Origin: JBPRGG01 sp051418075
Lineage (GTDB): Bacteria > Bacteroidota > Bacteroidia > Cytophagales > Cyclobacteriaceae
Direction: 5' to 3'
Assembly: GCA_051418075.1 (NCBI GenBank)
Contig: JBPRGG010000042.1
Span: 14,133 to 78,132 of the forward strand
Length of the DNA stretch: 64,000 nucleotides
The position numbers and the translations under genes were made by a program. Every line of letters begins with the position of its first letter. Position 1 is the first letter of the stretch. Shown here piece after piece: positions 8,857 to 17,563 of this stretch. The notes under the pieces were generated by a model. The model saw nothing but the letters and a program-made list of their open reading frames with translations. It was not told where the DNA came from and did not search any database.

Positions 8857-10209
8857 TTAATAGCTAAATCCCAATTTATTTAATCCGGCCTGTATTTCCG
8901 GGGCCTGCATAAACAGGTTCCACAGTAAACCGGATCGGTGATTTTCAATCATCACCACAATCGGTCCCTGATCGATGGCCAGGTATTTTTGAGGGTACCA
9001 ATCATATTCAGGACTGAAAGCATCATAGAATCCATAGGGCCCCCAGACTTTCTCTTTCAGATCATAGTAAAGATGTTTGATCACAGCCATACTTTCTTCC
9101 GGCGTATAGGGATAGGAGGATAAAGCTGCCGTGGGAGAAATTACCCCTTTATCCCGATCACCGCCGGGAGCATGACCGGCATATCCATTAATGGTATAAC
9201 TGGAGGTTAAACCCCAGGCATCTGCCCCATATCCTTCATAATCATAGGGGTTTTCGATACACCATTGCCGATTGATCAAAGTGTGGTGAGTATTATGTTG
9301 CCAGTAATCGGCATATTGATCTTTCAGATTACGCGGGTCCAGTCCCAGATAGGAATAGTGGGCCCAGAATAAGGGTCCGCCATAGCCTTTGCTGTCATTG
9401 TGATGCAGGGAAAGCCAGTAATCATAAGCCCGGGTGGTGTCCCTGATCTGGCCATTCCTGGCCCATCCCTGATGATAAACCTGGGTGGGTACGCCATGAG
9501 TGGGCGAAGAGGCAGCCAGAATATAGGTGATCAGGCATTCATTGTACCCATGTATGGCAAAATTCATATCCCAACCATAATTCGGCGACCAATGCCAGTA
9601 AAGTACATTTTCAGATCCATTTTTGGTAAACCAATCCCATTCCACCTGGCGCCAAAGTGTATCAATTTTGGCTGCCAACTGCTTTTCCTGGTTATTACCA
9701 TCCTTAAGATATTCCCGTACTGCCAGTAATCCATGGATCATGAAGGATGTCTCCACCAGGTCTGCCCCATCATCTTTGGCGCTGAAAGGTTTAACCTGGC
9801 CGGTATTACCATGCAGCCAGTGGGGCCATACACCATGGAAACGATCAGCCGTATCCAGATAATTCACAATATGTTCCAGTCGCTGTACTCCTTCCTCACG
9901 GCTGATAAAATTTCTCTCAATTCCAACCAAAATAGCCATAACCCCAAATCCTGATCCGCCTATAGTCACCACATGCTGATCATTTTGAGGGTATACTCCA
10001 TCCATATGAATACGCTCCCGGGCTAATCCAGAAGTAGGTTCAGCGCCTTGCCAGAAGTAATTGAAAGTTTGCTTTTGTACCAGGGTCAGCAAGGAATCAT
10101 CGGATAGTTGTTCCTGGTTGTCCGAATTTTGATCTGCCTGTTGAGAAGGCTTGCAGGCTAAAAAAATAAATAGCCAAAGGGAATTAATGAGAATCAAAAA
10201 ATGCTTCAT
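8857..10209 (-). CDS. Glucoamylase-family (GH144-like) lipoprotein, probable endo-beta-1,2-glucanase relative
   Basis: 450 residues. A lipoprotein signal peptide (LWLFIFLAC, Cys19) predicts attachment to a membrane, probably the outer membrane. From ~40 to the end it matches the glycoamylase/GH144-type alpha-helical barrel: TFNYFWQGAEPTSGLARER, GGSGFGVMAILVG, FHGVWPHWLHGNTG, DGADLVETSF, WHWSPNYGWDMNF, GGPLFWAHYSYLGLDPRNL, EGYGADAWGLTSS, AIDQGPIVVMIENHRSGLLW. GH144 includes endo-beta-1,2-glucanases from Chitinophaga, so beta-glucan breakdown is the best guess; the exact substrate cannot be read from sequence. It starts 10 bases after the stop of a paralogue (10220-12196), so the two form an operon. 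The C-terminal motif AGLNKLGFSY is shared by both. Confidence 0.85.
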   Translation of the reverse strand: MKHFLILINSLWLFIFLACKPSQQADQNSDNQEQLSDDSLLTLVQKQTFNYFWQGAEPTSGLARERIHMDGVYPQNDQHVVTIGGSGFGVMAILVGIERNFISREEGVQRLEHIVNYLDTADRFHGVWPHWLHGNTGQVKPFSAKDDGADLVETSFMIHGLLAVREYLKDGNNQEKQLAAKIDTLWRQVEWDWFTKNGSENVLYWHWSPNYGWDMNFAIHGYNECLITYILAASSPTHGVPTQVYHQGWARNGQIRDTTRAYDYWLSLHHNDSKGYGGPLFWAHYSYLGLDPRNLKDQYADYWQHNTHHTLINRQWCIENPYDYEGYGADAWGLTSSYTINGYAGHAPGGDRDKGVISPTAALSSYPYTPEESMAVIKHLYYDLKEKVWGPYGFYDAFSPEYDWYPQKYLAIDQGPIVVMIENHRSGLLWNLFMQAPEIQAGLNKLGFSY

Positions 10210-10219
10210 GTGTTACTAT

Positions 10220-12196
10220 TTAATAGTTAAACCCTAATTTATCCAATCCTGCTTTTACTTCCGGGGCCGACATCAGTAAATCCCATATTAATCCTGTTCG
10301 ATAATTTTCAATCATTACAATAATCGGCCCCTGGTCTATGGCCAGATAAGAATCAGCATACCATCCTACTGTAGGATTAAAGGCATCGTAAAAGCCATAA
10401 GGGCCCCACAGGCGATGACCCAGATAATAATAAAAGGTATTTAAAGCGGCAAAGCTTTGTTCCGGGGTATAAGGCAGGGAAGACAAAGCCGCAGTGGGAG
10501 TAATTACACCCAGGTCATTGGTGGGAGAATGGGCGGAATAACCCATATGATTGTCGCTGGCGGTAAGTCCCCAGCTGGAAGCAGTATATCCAATGTAATC
10601 CAGGGGATTATCAGTGCAATACTTCCAATTTATCAGACTATGATTGACCGCCTGCTGCCAATAGTTTGCATACTGATCAGACAGTTGCCGTGGATCCAGT
10701 CCTAAGAAAGAATAATGCTCAAAAAACAAGGGGCCACCCCAATTGGGTCCTAAAGGCAGCCTAGTTTGGTAAAAGGTATTGCCATTTATTATGGCCCCGT
10801 TTTTAGCCCATCCCTGATGATACACTTTCGGATTGATGGTATGTTCAGGAGCCCCGGCGGCCAGAATGTACACGATCAGCGCCTCATTCCAGCCCCGGAT
10901 GTGATGATTCATTTCCCAGGTAAAATCAGGCGACCAGTGCCAATACAATACCTTTTCTCCATTACGGGTGTACCAGTCCCACTCCACCGCTTGCCAAAGC
11001 TGGTTGATGCGGCCAATCAGGTTCATTTCTACAGCCAGTTCTGGATCAAGGTATTGCCGGAAAGTAAGTAATCCCTGGATCAGGAAACCGGTTTCTACCA
11101 GATCACCTCCGTTATCCATACTGCTAAAGGGAATCACTTGTCCTGTAGTTCCATCCATCCAATGGCTCCAGGCTCCGTGAAACCGATCAGCCGATTCCAG
11201 GAAGGTTAAGACCTTATCCAGTCGATCCAGCCCTTGCTGCCGGGTAATAAATCCTCTTTCTATTCCCACAATAATGGCCATTAGTCCAAATCCACTGCCC
11301 CCGCTGGTAACAGTTGCGCCTGAAGTATTTCTTTCCAGGGCCATACCACTGGCCGGATGGGCCAGGTCCCAGAAATATTTGAAAGTTTGTGCCTGAACTT
11401 TGGTGAGTAATTCTTGTTCAGGTAATATTTCAAAATCCGGAGTGGAGTCCAATTTGGTATAAAATCTTTGTTCCAATCCTTCAAATATTCTTCCCTGCTC
11501 TGAGGTAAGTTGTGGATCAATTGTAAATGTAAACCGGGAAAAATCCTTAAGCGCCTGATTGGGCTGAACCAACAAGGTTTTTCCCCGGTTGGCCAAACTA
11601 AGGCTTAATTGAGGCTGTCCCGGTCCATATAGCCTGATGGTTTCATTTTCCAGTACCGCCTGATCCAGGGGGTAATCAAAATTGGCTTTGATCACCGGGG
11701 TCAGGCTCACGTTTTTCACCCTGCTATGTGAAGGTACCTCGTGCTGATCAATCAACAGTGAAAGTAATTGCAATTTTCCCCTGGTAGTTTCAAATGAAAA
11801 AGAAGCTCCTGCAAATAAAGCACCAGCCTCAGATTTCAGATCCCCAATGCTCAAGGTGTAGGCGGTGTTTAATTTCAGCTCAGAACCAGGCCTGGCGGAA
11901 ATGGTTTGATTCTTATCAAGATAATTGATAGTGAGTGGTGTTGGTTGATCAGTTTGATCTTTTAATACCAGATTTCCGTGGACACTGGACGGATTAATTT
12001 CCCGGTTAAATTTTATCATAAGGGGTTCGTCAACCGGAATATCAGACCGAAGGTCTGGACCGGACAAATCATGTGGGCCTACCCGGATAGCCAGGATCTG
12101 AAATTCCGGATCTGGTTTAATGGACTCTTCTTCCTGTTGGCAGGAGAAATTAAAACCAAGGATTAAAAAGAAAAATGCCTCTAATACTTTTTTCAT
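10220..12196 (-). CDS. Glucoamylase-family (GH144-like) lipoprotein with N-terminal Ig-like (Big_5) domains
   Basis: 658 residues from ATG 12196. That start gives a proper lipoprotein signal (FFFLILGFNFSC); the longer open frame adds 15 residues that would spoil it. Residues ~30-130 form a Big_5-type Ig domain (IPVDEPLMIKFNREINPSSV, YTLSIGDLKSEAGALF), and a second similar domain spans ~135-245. The glycoamylase/GH144-like catalytic domain covers ~255-658 (KYFWDLAHPASGMALERN, SGGSGFGLMAIIVG, FHGAWSHWMDGTTG, WHWSPDFTWEMN, GGPLFFEHYSFLGLDPRQL, AIDQGPIIVMIENYRTGLIW). The catalytic part is clearly paralogous to the next gene, which lacks the Ig module. This is the first gene of the two-gene operon. 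Confidence 0.85.
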   Translation of the reverse strand: MKKVLEAFFFLILGFNFSCQQEEESIKPDPEFQILAIRVGPHDLSGPDLRSDIPVDEPLMIKFNREINPSSVHGNLVLKDQTDQPTPLTINYLDKNQTISARPGSELKLNTAYTLSIGDLKSEAGALFAGASFSFETTRGKLQLLSLLIDQHEVPSHSRVKNVSLTPVIKANFDYPLDQAVLENETIRLYGPGQPQLSLSLANRGKTLLVQPNQALKDFSRFTFTIDPQLTSEQGRIFEGLEQRFYTKLDSTPDFEILPEQELLTKVQAQTFKYFWDLAHPASGMALERNTSGATVTSGGSGFGLMAIIVGIERGFITRQQGLDRLDKVLTFLESADRFHGAWSHWMDGTTGQVIPFSSMDNGGDLVETGFLIQGLLTFRQYLDPELAVEMNLIGRINQLWQAVEWDWYTRNGEKVLYWHWSPDFTWEMNHHIRGWNEALIVYILAAGAPEHTINPKVYHQGWAKNGAIINGNTFYQTRLPLGPNWGGPLFFEHYSFLGLDPRQLSDQYANYWQQAVNHSLINWKYCTDNPLDYIGYTASSWGLTASDNHMGYSAHSPTNDLGVITPTAALSSLPYTPEQSFAALNTFYYYLGHRLWGPYGFYDAFNPTVGWYADSYLAIDQGPIIVMIENYRTGLIWDLLMSAPEVKAGLDKLGFNY

Positions 12197-12723
12197 TGTA
12201 TGATTTAAGCAGAAATGGGCCGATTTGTTGGCTTTTTCCAAATAAATAAAAGGTTGTTTAGAATTTATGATTTTACGTCATTATATAATTGAGCTACTAC
12301 AATGGAACTCCGGGTTGAAGAAAAAACGCTGACATCATTCATACCCTTATTATAGCACATTAAAAAAAAGATTAAAATTTTTATTTTGGTTAAAAAAATA
12401 GAATTAAGTCTGCTATTGATTTTATTTTCAGTTGGTTAGCTCAAAATAACTAACCTTACTGCATCTTAATATTTACGAAATATGGGCTCATAAGTATATG
12501 TTATTATTCAAAAATCGTTTATGGTCATTCGTCCGCTGGCGCACATTCTTGTTCCTTTATGAACATATGAAATGATTGATGTTCTCTGAAATGATGTTTT
12601 AGCTTACATTTAATGCTTTTGTTGTAATGGCATTCTTATTGATACATTCCTTTTGACCTTAAATAGTACTATCTGACAACTCAAAAAGCAAATCCAGGAT
12701 TTGAAATACTAATAAATGATCAG
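12197..12723. other. Divergent promoter region between GH144-like operon and permease cluster
   Basis: There are 527 AT-rich bases with no credible coding frame. An inverted repeat GGTTAG-N10-CTAACC lies near 12434-12455. Both flanking operons must have promoters here, but I could not fix them by consensus with confidence. Confidence 0.4.
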
Positions 12724-15114
12724 ATGATAAAAAACTACTTTAAAACAGCACTAAGAAATTTTCAGAAAGAAAAGCTTTATACTGCGATAAACATACTCGG
12801 CCTCTCCCTGGGCTTCACCATCTGTTTTTTGATCTACTTTTGGATTGTCCATGAAGTCAGTTATGATAAATTTCATCAGGATGCCGAACATATTTACCGG
12901 ATCAATACCAAGGTAATAGGCAATGATGAAGAAGGATTGGCTACTACTTATCCGGTGGTGAAAACCATGATCCTTGACCAAATTCCTGAAATTACCGCTT
13001 CGGTAAGATTATTTAATCAGGGGTTGTTGGGGAGTACGGTTAAGGTAGCCTATCAGGACAAAGTGTTTACCAATAATGATCTTTTTTACGCGGATCCTTC
13101 ATTTTTTAAGGTATTTTCATTTACCCTGTTACAGGGAAACAGAAGTACAGCCTTGAACCGCCCCAATTCCATTGTGATTACCCAAAGCACTGCCCGTAAA
13201 TACTTTGGAAATGAAAATCCAATAGGCAAGATCTTGAAAGTGGGGCAGGATATGGATTATGAGGTAACCGGGGTAATGGAAAATATTCCCACTAATTCGC
13301 ATTTTTCCTTTGACTTACTGGCTACCATGCATAGCCATCCCTGGATCGATAAGGTTACCAGCTATGGCAGTGGGGTTGTTTTTGCCACTTACGTAAAAAT
13401 AAATTCCCGGACCTCCCCCTCCCTGGTCAAACAAAAAATTGATGATATTCTATATGATGAATTACCTGGATCAGAGGAATACCGTAAAAGCCAAAACCTG
13501 GTGCTACAACCTTTAACTGATATTCATTTAAAATCCGATTACAAATTTGAACTGGCCGCTAATGGTGATCTTAAGTATGTTTATCTTTTTACCGGTATCG
13601 TAATGCTGGTGCTGGTGATTGCCGGTATCAATTATATCAACCTGACTACCGCCAGGGCTATTCGCAGGGCCAGGGAAGTAGGCGTACGAAAAGTGCTGGG
13701 GGCTTTAAAAAAGCAGCTGATATTTCAATTCCTGATAGAATCTGTATTGATCTCCACTTTGGCTGCAGCATTGTCCTTATTATTGATCGAATTAGCAAAA
13801 CAACCATTTTATCAGATTACAGGTAAATCAAACCTGGTAGAAGTATTTAATGATCATAATTATTTAATCATTTTAATGGTTGCTGCCGGTATAGGATTAG
13901 TGGCGGGAGCTTTTCCAGCCCTGATGTTGTCTGGTTATCAACCCATCAAGGTGTTGAAGGGAAAGCCGGATCAGTCAAACGGAAAGTTTTCCTTCAGAAA
14001 AGGATTGGTAGTTTTTCAATTCGCCATTTCAATGGTTCTGCTCGTGGCAACCCTGGTAGTTTATTTGCAATTAAATTATATGCAGCAGGCAAAACTGGGT
14101 TATGACAAAGAACATGTGATCGTCTTACATATCGGCTATGATAATTTACAGGAAAAGCAGGAACTGCTAAAAACAGTTCTACTGGAAAGCCCCAGCCTGA
14201 TAAATGCGTCCGCCGTTTCCCAATTACCGGCCAATATCATTACAATGGAAGGCGTAAATTATACTGAAGAAAAAAGGTTAGAGTGTTATACCATTTCAGT
14301 AGACAGAGATTTCTTTAAAACGATGAATATTAACCTGGTGGCAGGGCAGGATAACCTGGATCATTTAATTCCTGAGCAGTATCAGAATAAGTATGTAGTG
14401 AATGAGTCTTTCCTGAAATCATTGAACATGAATGAAAAAGATATCATGGGACAGGAAATATTGGTTCGTCACGGGAATATGGAATGGGGGCCTGTGATAG
14501 GAGTAGCTCAGGATTTTCATTTTCAATCATTGCACCATCCAATCAATCATCTGGTTTTCGAATTTGATCAGGCGCTTTATGAATATATGTTAATTAAAGT
14601 GAATGCAGATCATTTGAAAGAAAGCTTGGCCCATATTGAAACCAGTTGGGGAAAAGTGGCTGGCAATCTGCCTTTCGATTATCAATTTTTAGACCAGGAG
14701 TACAACCGGTTGTATCACAATGAACAGCGGGTAAGTAATCTTTTCATTGCATTTGCTCTGGTGGCCATTGTAATAGCCAGTCTGGGGCTATTCGGATTGT
14801 CATCTTTTGCTGTACAAAGGCGCACGAAGGAAATAGGTATCAGGAAGGTTTTCGGTGCTTCGGTGATGCAGGTCATCCGTCTGTTATCACATGATTTCAT
14901 CTTATTGATCATCCTGGCTTTTCTAATAGCTGCCCCCATGGGCTATTTGCTGATGAATAAATGGCTGGAAAATTTTGCCTATAAAATTCATTTAGATTTA
15001 ACTGTACTGCTTATCTCAGGCTTTTTTGCCTTCATGATTGCAGTAGTTACAGTAGGATACCACGCTTACAAAACGGCTCATTCCAATCCTGCCCTTACAT
15101 TAAGAGATGAATAA
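12724..15114 (+). CDS. FtsX/MacB-like ABC transporter permease
   Basis: 796 residues, opening MIKNYFKTALRNFQKEKLYT. Same duplicated layout as its neighbours: N-terminal helix ~20-42, MacB_PCD domain to ~270, FtsX helices ~285-400 (GINYINLTTARAIRRAREVG, VRKVLGAL), second half from ~425 (RKGLVVFQFAISMVLLVATL), and a final FtsX domain ~670-785 (SLGLFGLSSFAVQRRTKEIG, IRKVFGAS). It is the first of three tandem paralogues, with 11 bases to the next start, so one transcript is likely. No ATPase gene is adjacent. Such Bacteroidota permeases are usually annotated only as macrolide-export-like; the real substrate is unknown. Confidence 0.9.
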   Translation: MIKNYFKTALRNFQKEKLYTAINILGLSLGFTICFLIYFWIVHEVSYDKFHQDAEHIYRINTKVIGNDEEGLATTYPVVKTMILDQIPEITASVRLFNQGLLGSTVKVAYQDKVFTNNDLFYADPSFFKVFSFTLLQGNRSTALNRPNSIVITQSTARKYFGNENPIGKILKVGQDMDYEVTGVMENIPTNSHFSFDLLATMHSHPWIDKVTSYGSGVVFATYVKINSRTSPSLVKQKIDDILYDELPGSEEYRKSQNLVLQPLTDIHLKSDYKFELAANGDLKYVYLFTGIVMLVLVIAGINYINLTTARAIRRAREVGVRKVLGALKKQLIFQFLIESVLISTLAAALSLLLIELAKQPFYQITGKSNLVEVFNDHNYLIILMVAAGIGLVAGAFPALMLSGYQPIKVLKGKPDQSNGKFSFRKGLVVFQFAISMVLLVATLVVYLQLNYMQQAKLGYDKEHVIVLHIGYDNLQEKQELLKTVLLESPSLINASAVSQLPANIITMEGVNYTEEKRLECYTISVDRDFFKTMNINLVAGQDNLDHLIPEQYQNKYVVNESFLKSLNMNEKDIMGQEILVRHGNMEWGPVIGVAQDFHFQSLHHPINHLVFEFDQALYEYMLIKVNADHLKESLAHIETSWGKVAGNLPFDYQFLDQEYNRLYHNEQRVSNLFIAFALVAIVIASLGLFGLSSFAVQRRTKEIGIRKVFGASVMQVIRLLSHDFILLIILAFLIAAPMGYLLMNKWLENFAYKIHLDLTVLLISGFFAFMIAVVTVGYHAYKTAHSNPALTLRDE

Positions 15115-15125
15115 TATTTTTGCCT

Positions 15126-17540
15126 ATGATCATTAATTTTTTAAAAATCGCCTATCGTAACCTGATTAAACAGAAGCTGTATGCTGCTATTAATATCATT
15201 GGCCTGACCCTGGGATTGTTTAGTTTCCTGGTCATTGTTTTCTTTGTAAAAAATGAACTAAGCTATGATAGATTCCATACCCGGGCTGATCGGATTTACC
15301 GGGTCATTGGAGAAGCCAGGTTTGGGGGCAAGGACTTCAGTGCCGCCACCATGGGTGCACCCACCGGGCCTACAATTGTTGAAGAATATCCGGAAGTTGA
15401 ACAATTTGTCAGGCTACAGCCTACTACATTGACTGTGGTTCTGGACGATGAAAGTGTTAAAGAAAAGAAAGTGATCAGGGCGGATTCCAGTTTTTTTGAT
15501 GTTTTCAGCTTCGATTTATTACAGGGAAATCCACGGCAGGCATTAAAAGAGCCAAACAGTCTGGTATTGACTAAGTCAACCGCTCAAAAGTATTTTGGGC
15601 AGGAGGATCCTTTAGGAAATACCATTATTTCAGCTGATCAGACAGCTTATAAGGTTACCGGAATTTGTGCAGATGTGCCAGCCAGTTCCCATTTTGATTT
15701 TGACATCCTGGTATCTCTGACATCCTCTGTTGATGAGATAAGACCTTACTGGTTGGTTCAAAATTTCTTCACTTATATCCTATTACAAGAATATGCAGAT
15801 CCAGCATCTCTGCAAGCTAAATTTCCCGATTTGGTGGAAAGGTATGTAATGCCGGAGGCCGAAAAATTTAGTGGAGCCACCCTGGAAAGTTTCGAAAAAA
15901 ACGGGACCTATTTCGAGCTTAAACTACAAGCGCTTACTGATATTTATTTAAAAGCTGGTTCAGGGGTGGAATTAGATGTTAATGGAGATATAAAATATGT
16001 TTATATTTTTTCATTTGTAGCCCTTATTATACTTATTTTAGCTTGCGTCAATTTTATTAATTTATCTACAGCCAGGGCCAATAAAAGAGCCAGGGAAGTG
16101 GGAGTAAGAAAATCTGTGGGGTCATCCAGAGGATTGTTGATCCGTCAGTTTTTATTTGAATCAGCTTTTTACACCTTTATAGCCCTCGTTTTGGCCATTG
16201 GATTGGTAGAACTGGTTTTGCCTGAGATCAATCAGGTGTTTGGCTTTGAATTAAAATCAGGTTATTTTGAGTCTCCATCCATGATCCTGTTTCTTTTATC
16301 CGGTGCCATGGTAGTTGGCATTTTAGCAGGGATTTATCCCGCTTTCCTGTTGTCAGGATACAAGACTGTCAATGTATTAAAAGGAGGGATTGTTTCAGGA
16401 AAAAACAGAAAAAATTTTCGCAGTGGATTGGTAGTACTTCAATTTACCGTTTCTATCATCTTGATCATAAGCACTTTGGTGGCTTATAACCAGTTGTCCT
16501 TTATTCAAAATAAGCAATTGGGTTTTGATAAAGACCAAATAATCATTCTTCATAATACCTATGCCTTAGATCAACAAATGGAATCATTTCAACAGGCATT
16601 AAATCAATTGAACCTGGTGAATTTTGCCTCTTATTCGTCATCATATCCTATTTCGGGAAATAATAATACTACCAGTATCCATGTTCAGGGGCATCCTGAG
16701 GAATTGCACCCTACACAGATTTATTTTTCTGATTATAATTTTGTGAAAGCCCTGGGATTGAAGATAGTAAACGGGAGCGACTTTAATCCAGTCAGCCTGG
16801 CCGAACATCAATCTGTGCTGATCAACCAGGCTGCTGCCCGAATATTCGGACTGGAAAACCCCATTGGTATAAAAATGATGCTGCCCAATATAGGGGATTT
16901 TGGTACCCACCATACCTATGAAATTATTGGTGTGCTGGAAGACTTTCATTTTAAGTCTTTAAATAACATTATCAGCCCGATGATGATCATTCCCACCCGG
17001 CAGGCTGGCAACCTGATCATCAATGCCAAGCCGGGGGATATTGCCGGCTTATTGGAACAGGTAAAGCTTAAATGGGATGAATTTGCTCCTATGGCACCTT
17101 TTGAATATTCATTTATGGATATGCAATTTGAGCAAGCCCATGCCAGCGAAAAAAGAACCGGGCAATTATTTAGCTTGTTTACCGTTTTGGCTGTGTTCAT
17201 TGCTGCTTTGGGATTGTTCGGTTTAACCACTTATACGGCCGAGCAAAGAACCAAAGAAATCGGGGTGAGAAAAGCAATGGGTGCTACATTTAAGGATATT
17301 ATCCTGCTGATATCCGGTGAATTTAACAAGTTGGTGATTATATCCTTTGTTCTGGCAGCCCCGGTAGGATATTATTTGATGAATTTATGGCTGAAAGATT
17401 TTCCCTACAAAATTGAAATTGACTGGCTATTGCTGATTTTGGCCGGAAGTATAGCCCTGCTGATCAGTTGGATTACCATCAGTTATCATTCCATCCGATC
17501 AGCCAGGGCCAACCCGGTCAAATCCTTAAGATATGAATAA
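15126..17540 (+). CDS. FtsX/MacB-like ABC transporter permease
   Basis: 804 residues from ATG 15126; a TTG two codons upstream at 15120 is less likely. The N-terminus MIINFLKIAYRNLIKQKLYA matches the family. MacB_PCD domain ~45-275, FtsX helices ~290-405 (CVNFINLSTARANKRAREVG, VRKSVGSS), second half from ~430 (RSGLVVLQFTVSIILIISTL), last FtsX domain ~680-795 (ALGLFGLTTYTAEQRTKEIG, VRKAMGAT). Middle member of the three-gene array, 11 bases after the previous stop and 23 bases before the next start. Confidence 0.9.
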   Translation: MIINFLKIAYRNLIKQKLYAAINIIGLTLGLFSFLVIVFFVKNELSYDRFHTRADRIYRVIGEARFGGKDFSAATMGAPTGPTIVEEYPEVEQFVRLQPTTLTVVLDDESVKEKKVIRADSSFFDVFSFDLLQGNPRQALKEPNSLVLTKSTAQKYFGQEDPLGNTIISADQTAYKVTGICADVPASSHFDFDILVSLTSSVDEIRPYWLVQNFFTYILLQEYADPASLQAKFPDLVERYVMPEAEKFSGATLESFEKNGTYFELKLQALTDIYLKAGSGVELDVNGDIKYVYIFSFVALIILILACVNFINLSTARANKRAREVGVRKSVGSSRGLLIRQFLFESAFYTFIALVLAIGLVELVLPEINQVFGFELKSGYFESPSMILFLLSGAMVVGILAGIYPAFLLSGYKTVNVLKGGIVSGKNRKNFRSGLVVLQFTVSIILIISTLVAYNQLSFIQNKQLGFDKDQIIILHNTYALDQQMESFQQALNQLNLVNFASYSSSYPISGNNNTTSIHVQGHPEELHPTQIYFSDYNFVKALGLKIVNGSDFNPVSLAEHQSVLINQAAARIFGLENPIGIKMMLPNIGDFGTHHTYEIIGVLEDFHFKSLNNIISPMMIIPTRQAGNLIINAKPGDIAGLLEQVKLKWDEFAPMAPFEYSFMDMQFEQAHASEKRTGQLFSLFTVLAVFIAALGLFGLTTYTAEQRTKEIGVRKAMGATFKDIILLISGEFNKLVIISFVLAAPVGYYLMNLWLKDFPYKIEIDWLLLILAGSIALLISWITISYHSIRSARANPVKSLRYE

Positions 17541-17563
17541 CTAAATTAATCTAAAAAAGTACA

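Noticed and set aside
12520..12560. Weak similarity (CCGCTGGC) to the 3' end of the dispersed repeat in reverse orientation
   Set aside because: Only eight bases match and the rest does not align; not a third copy.
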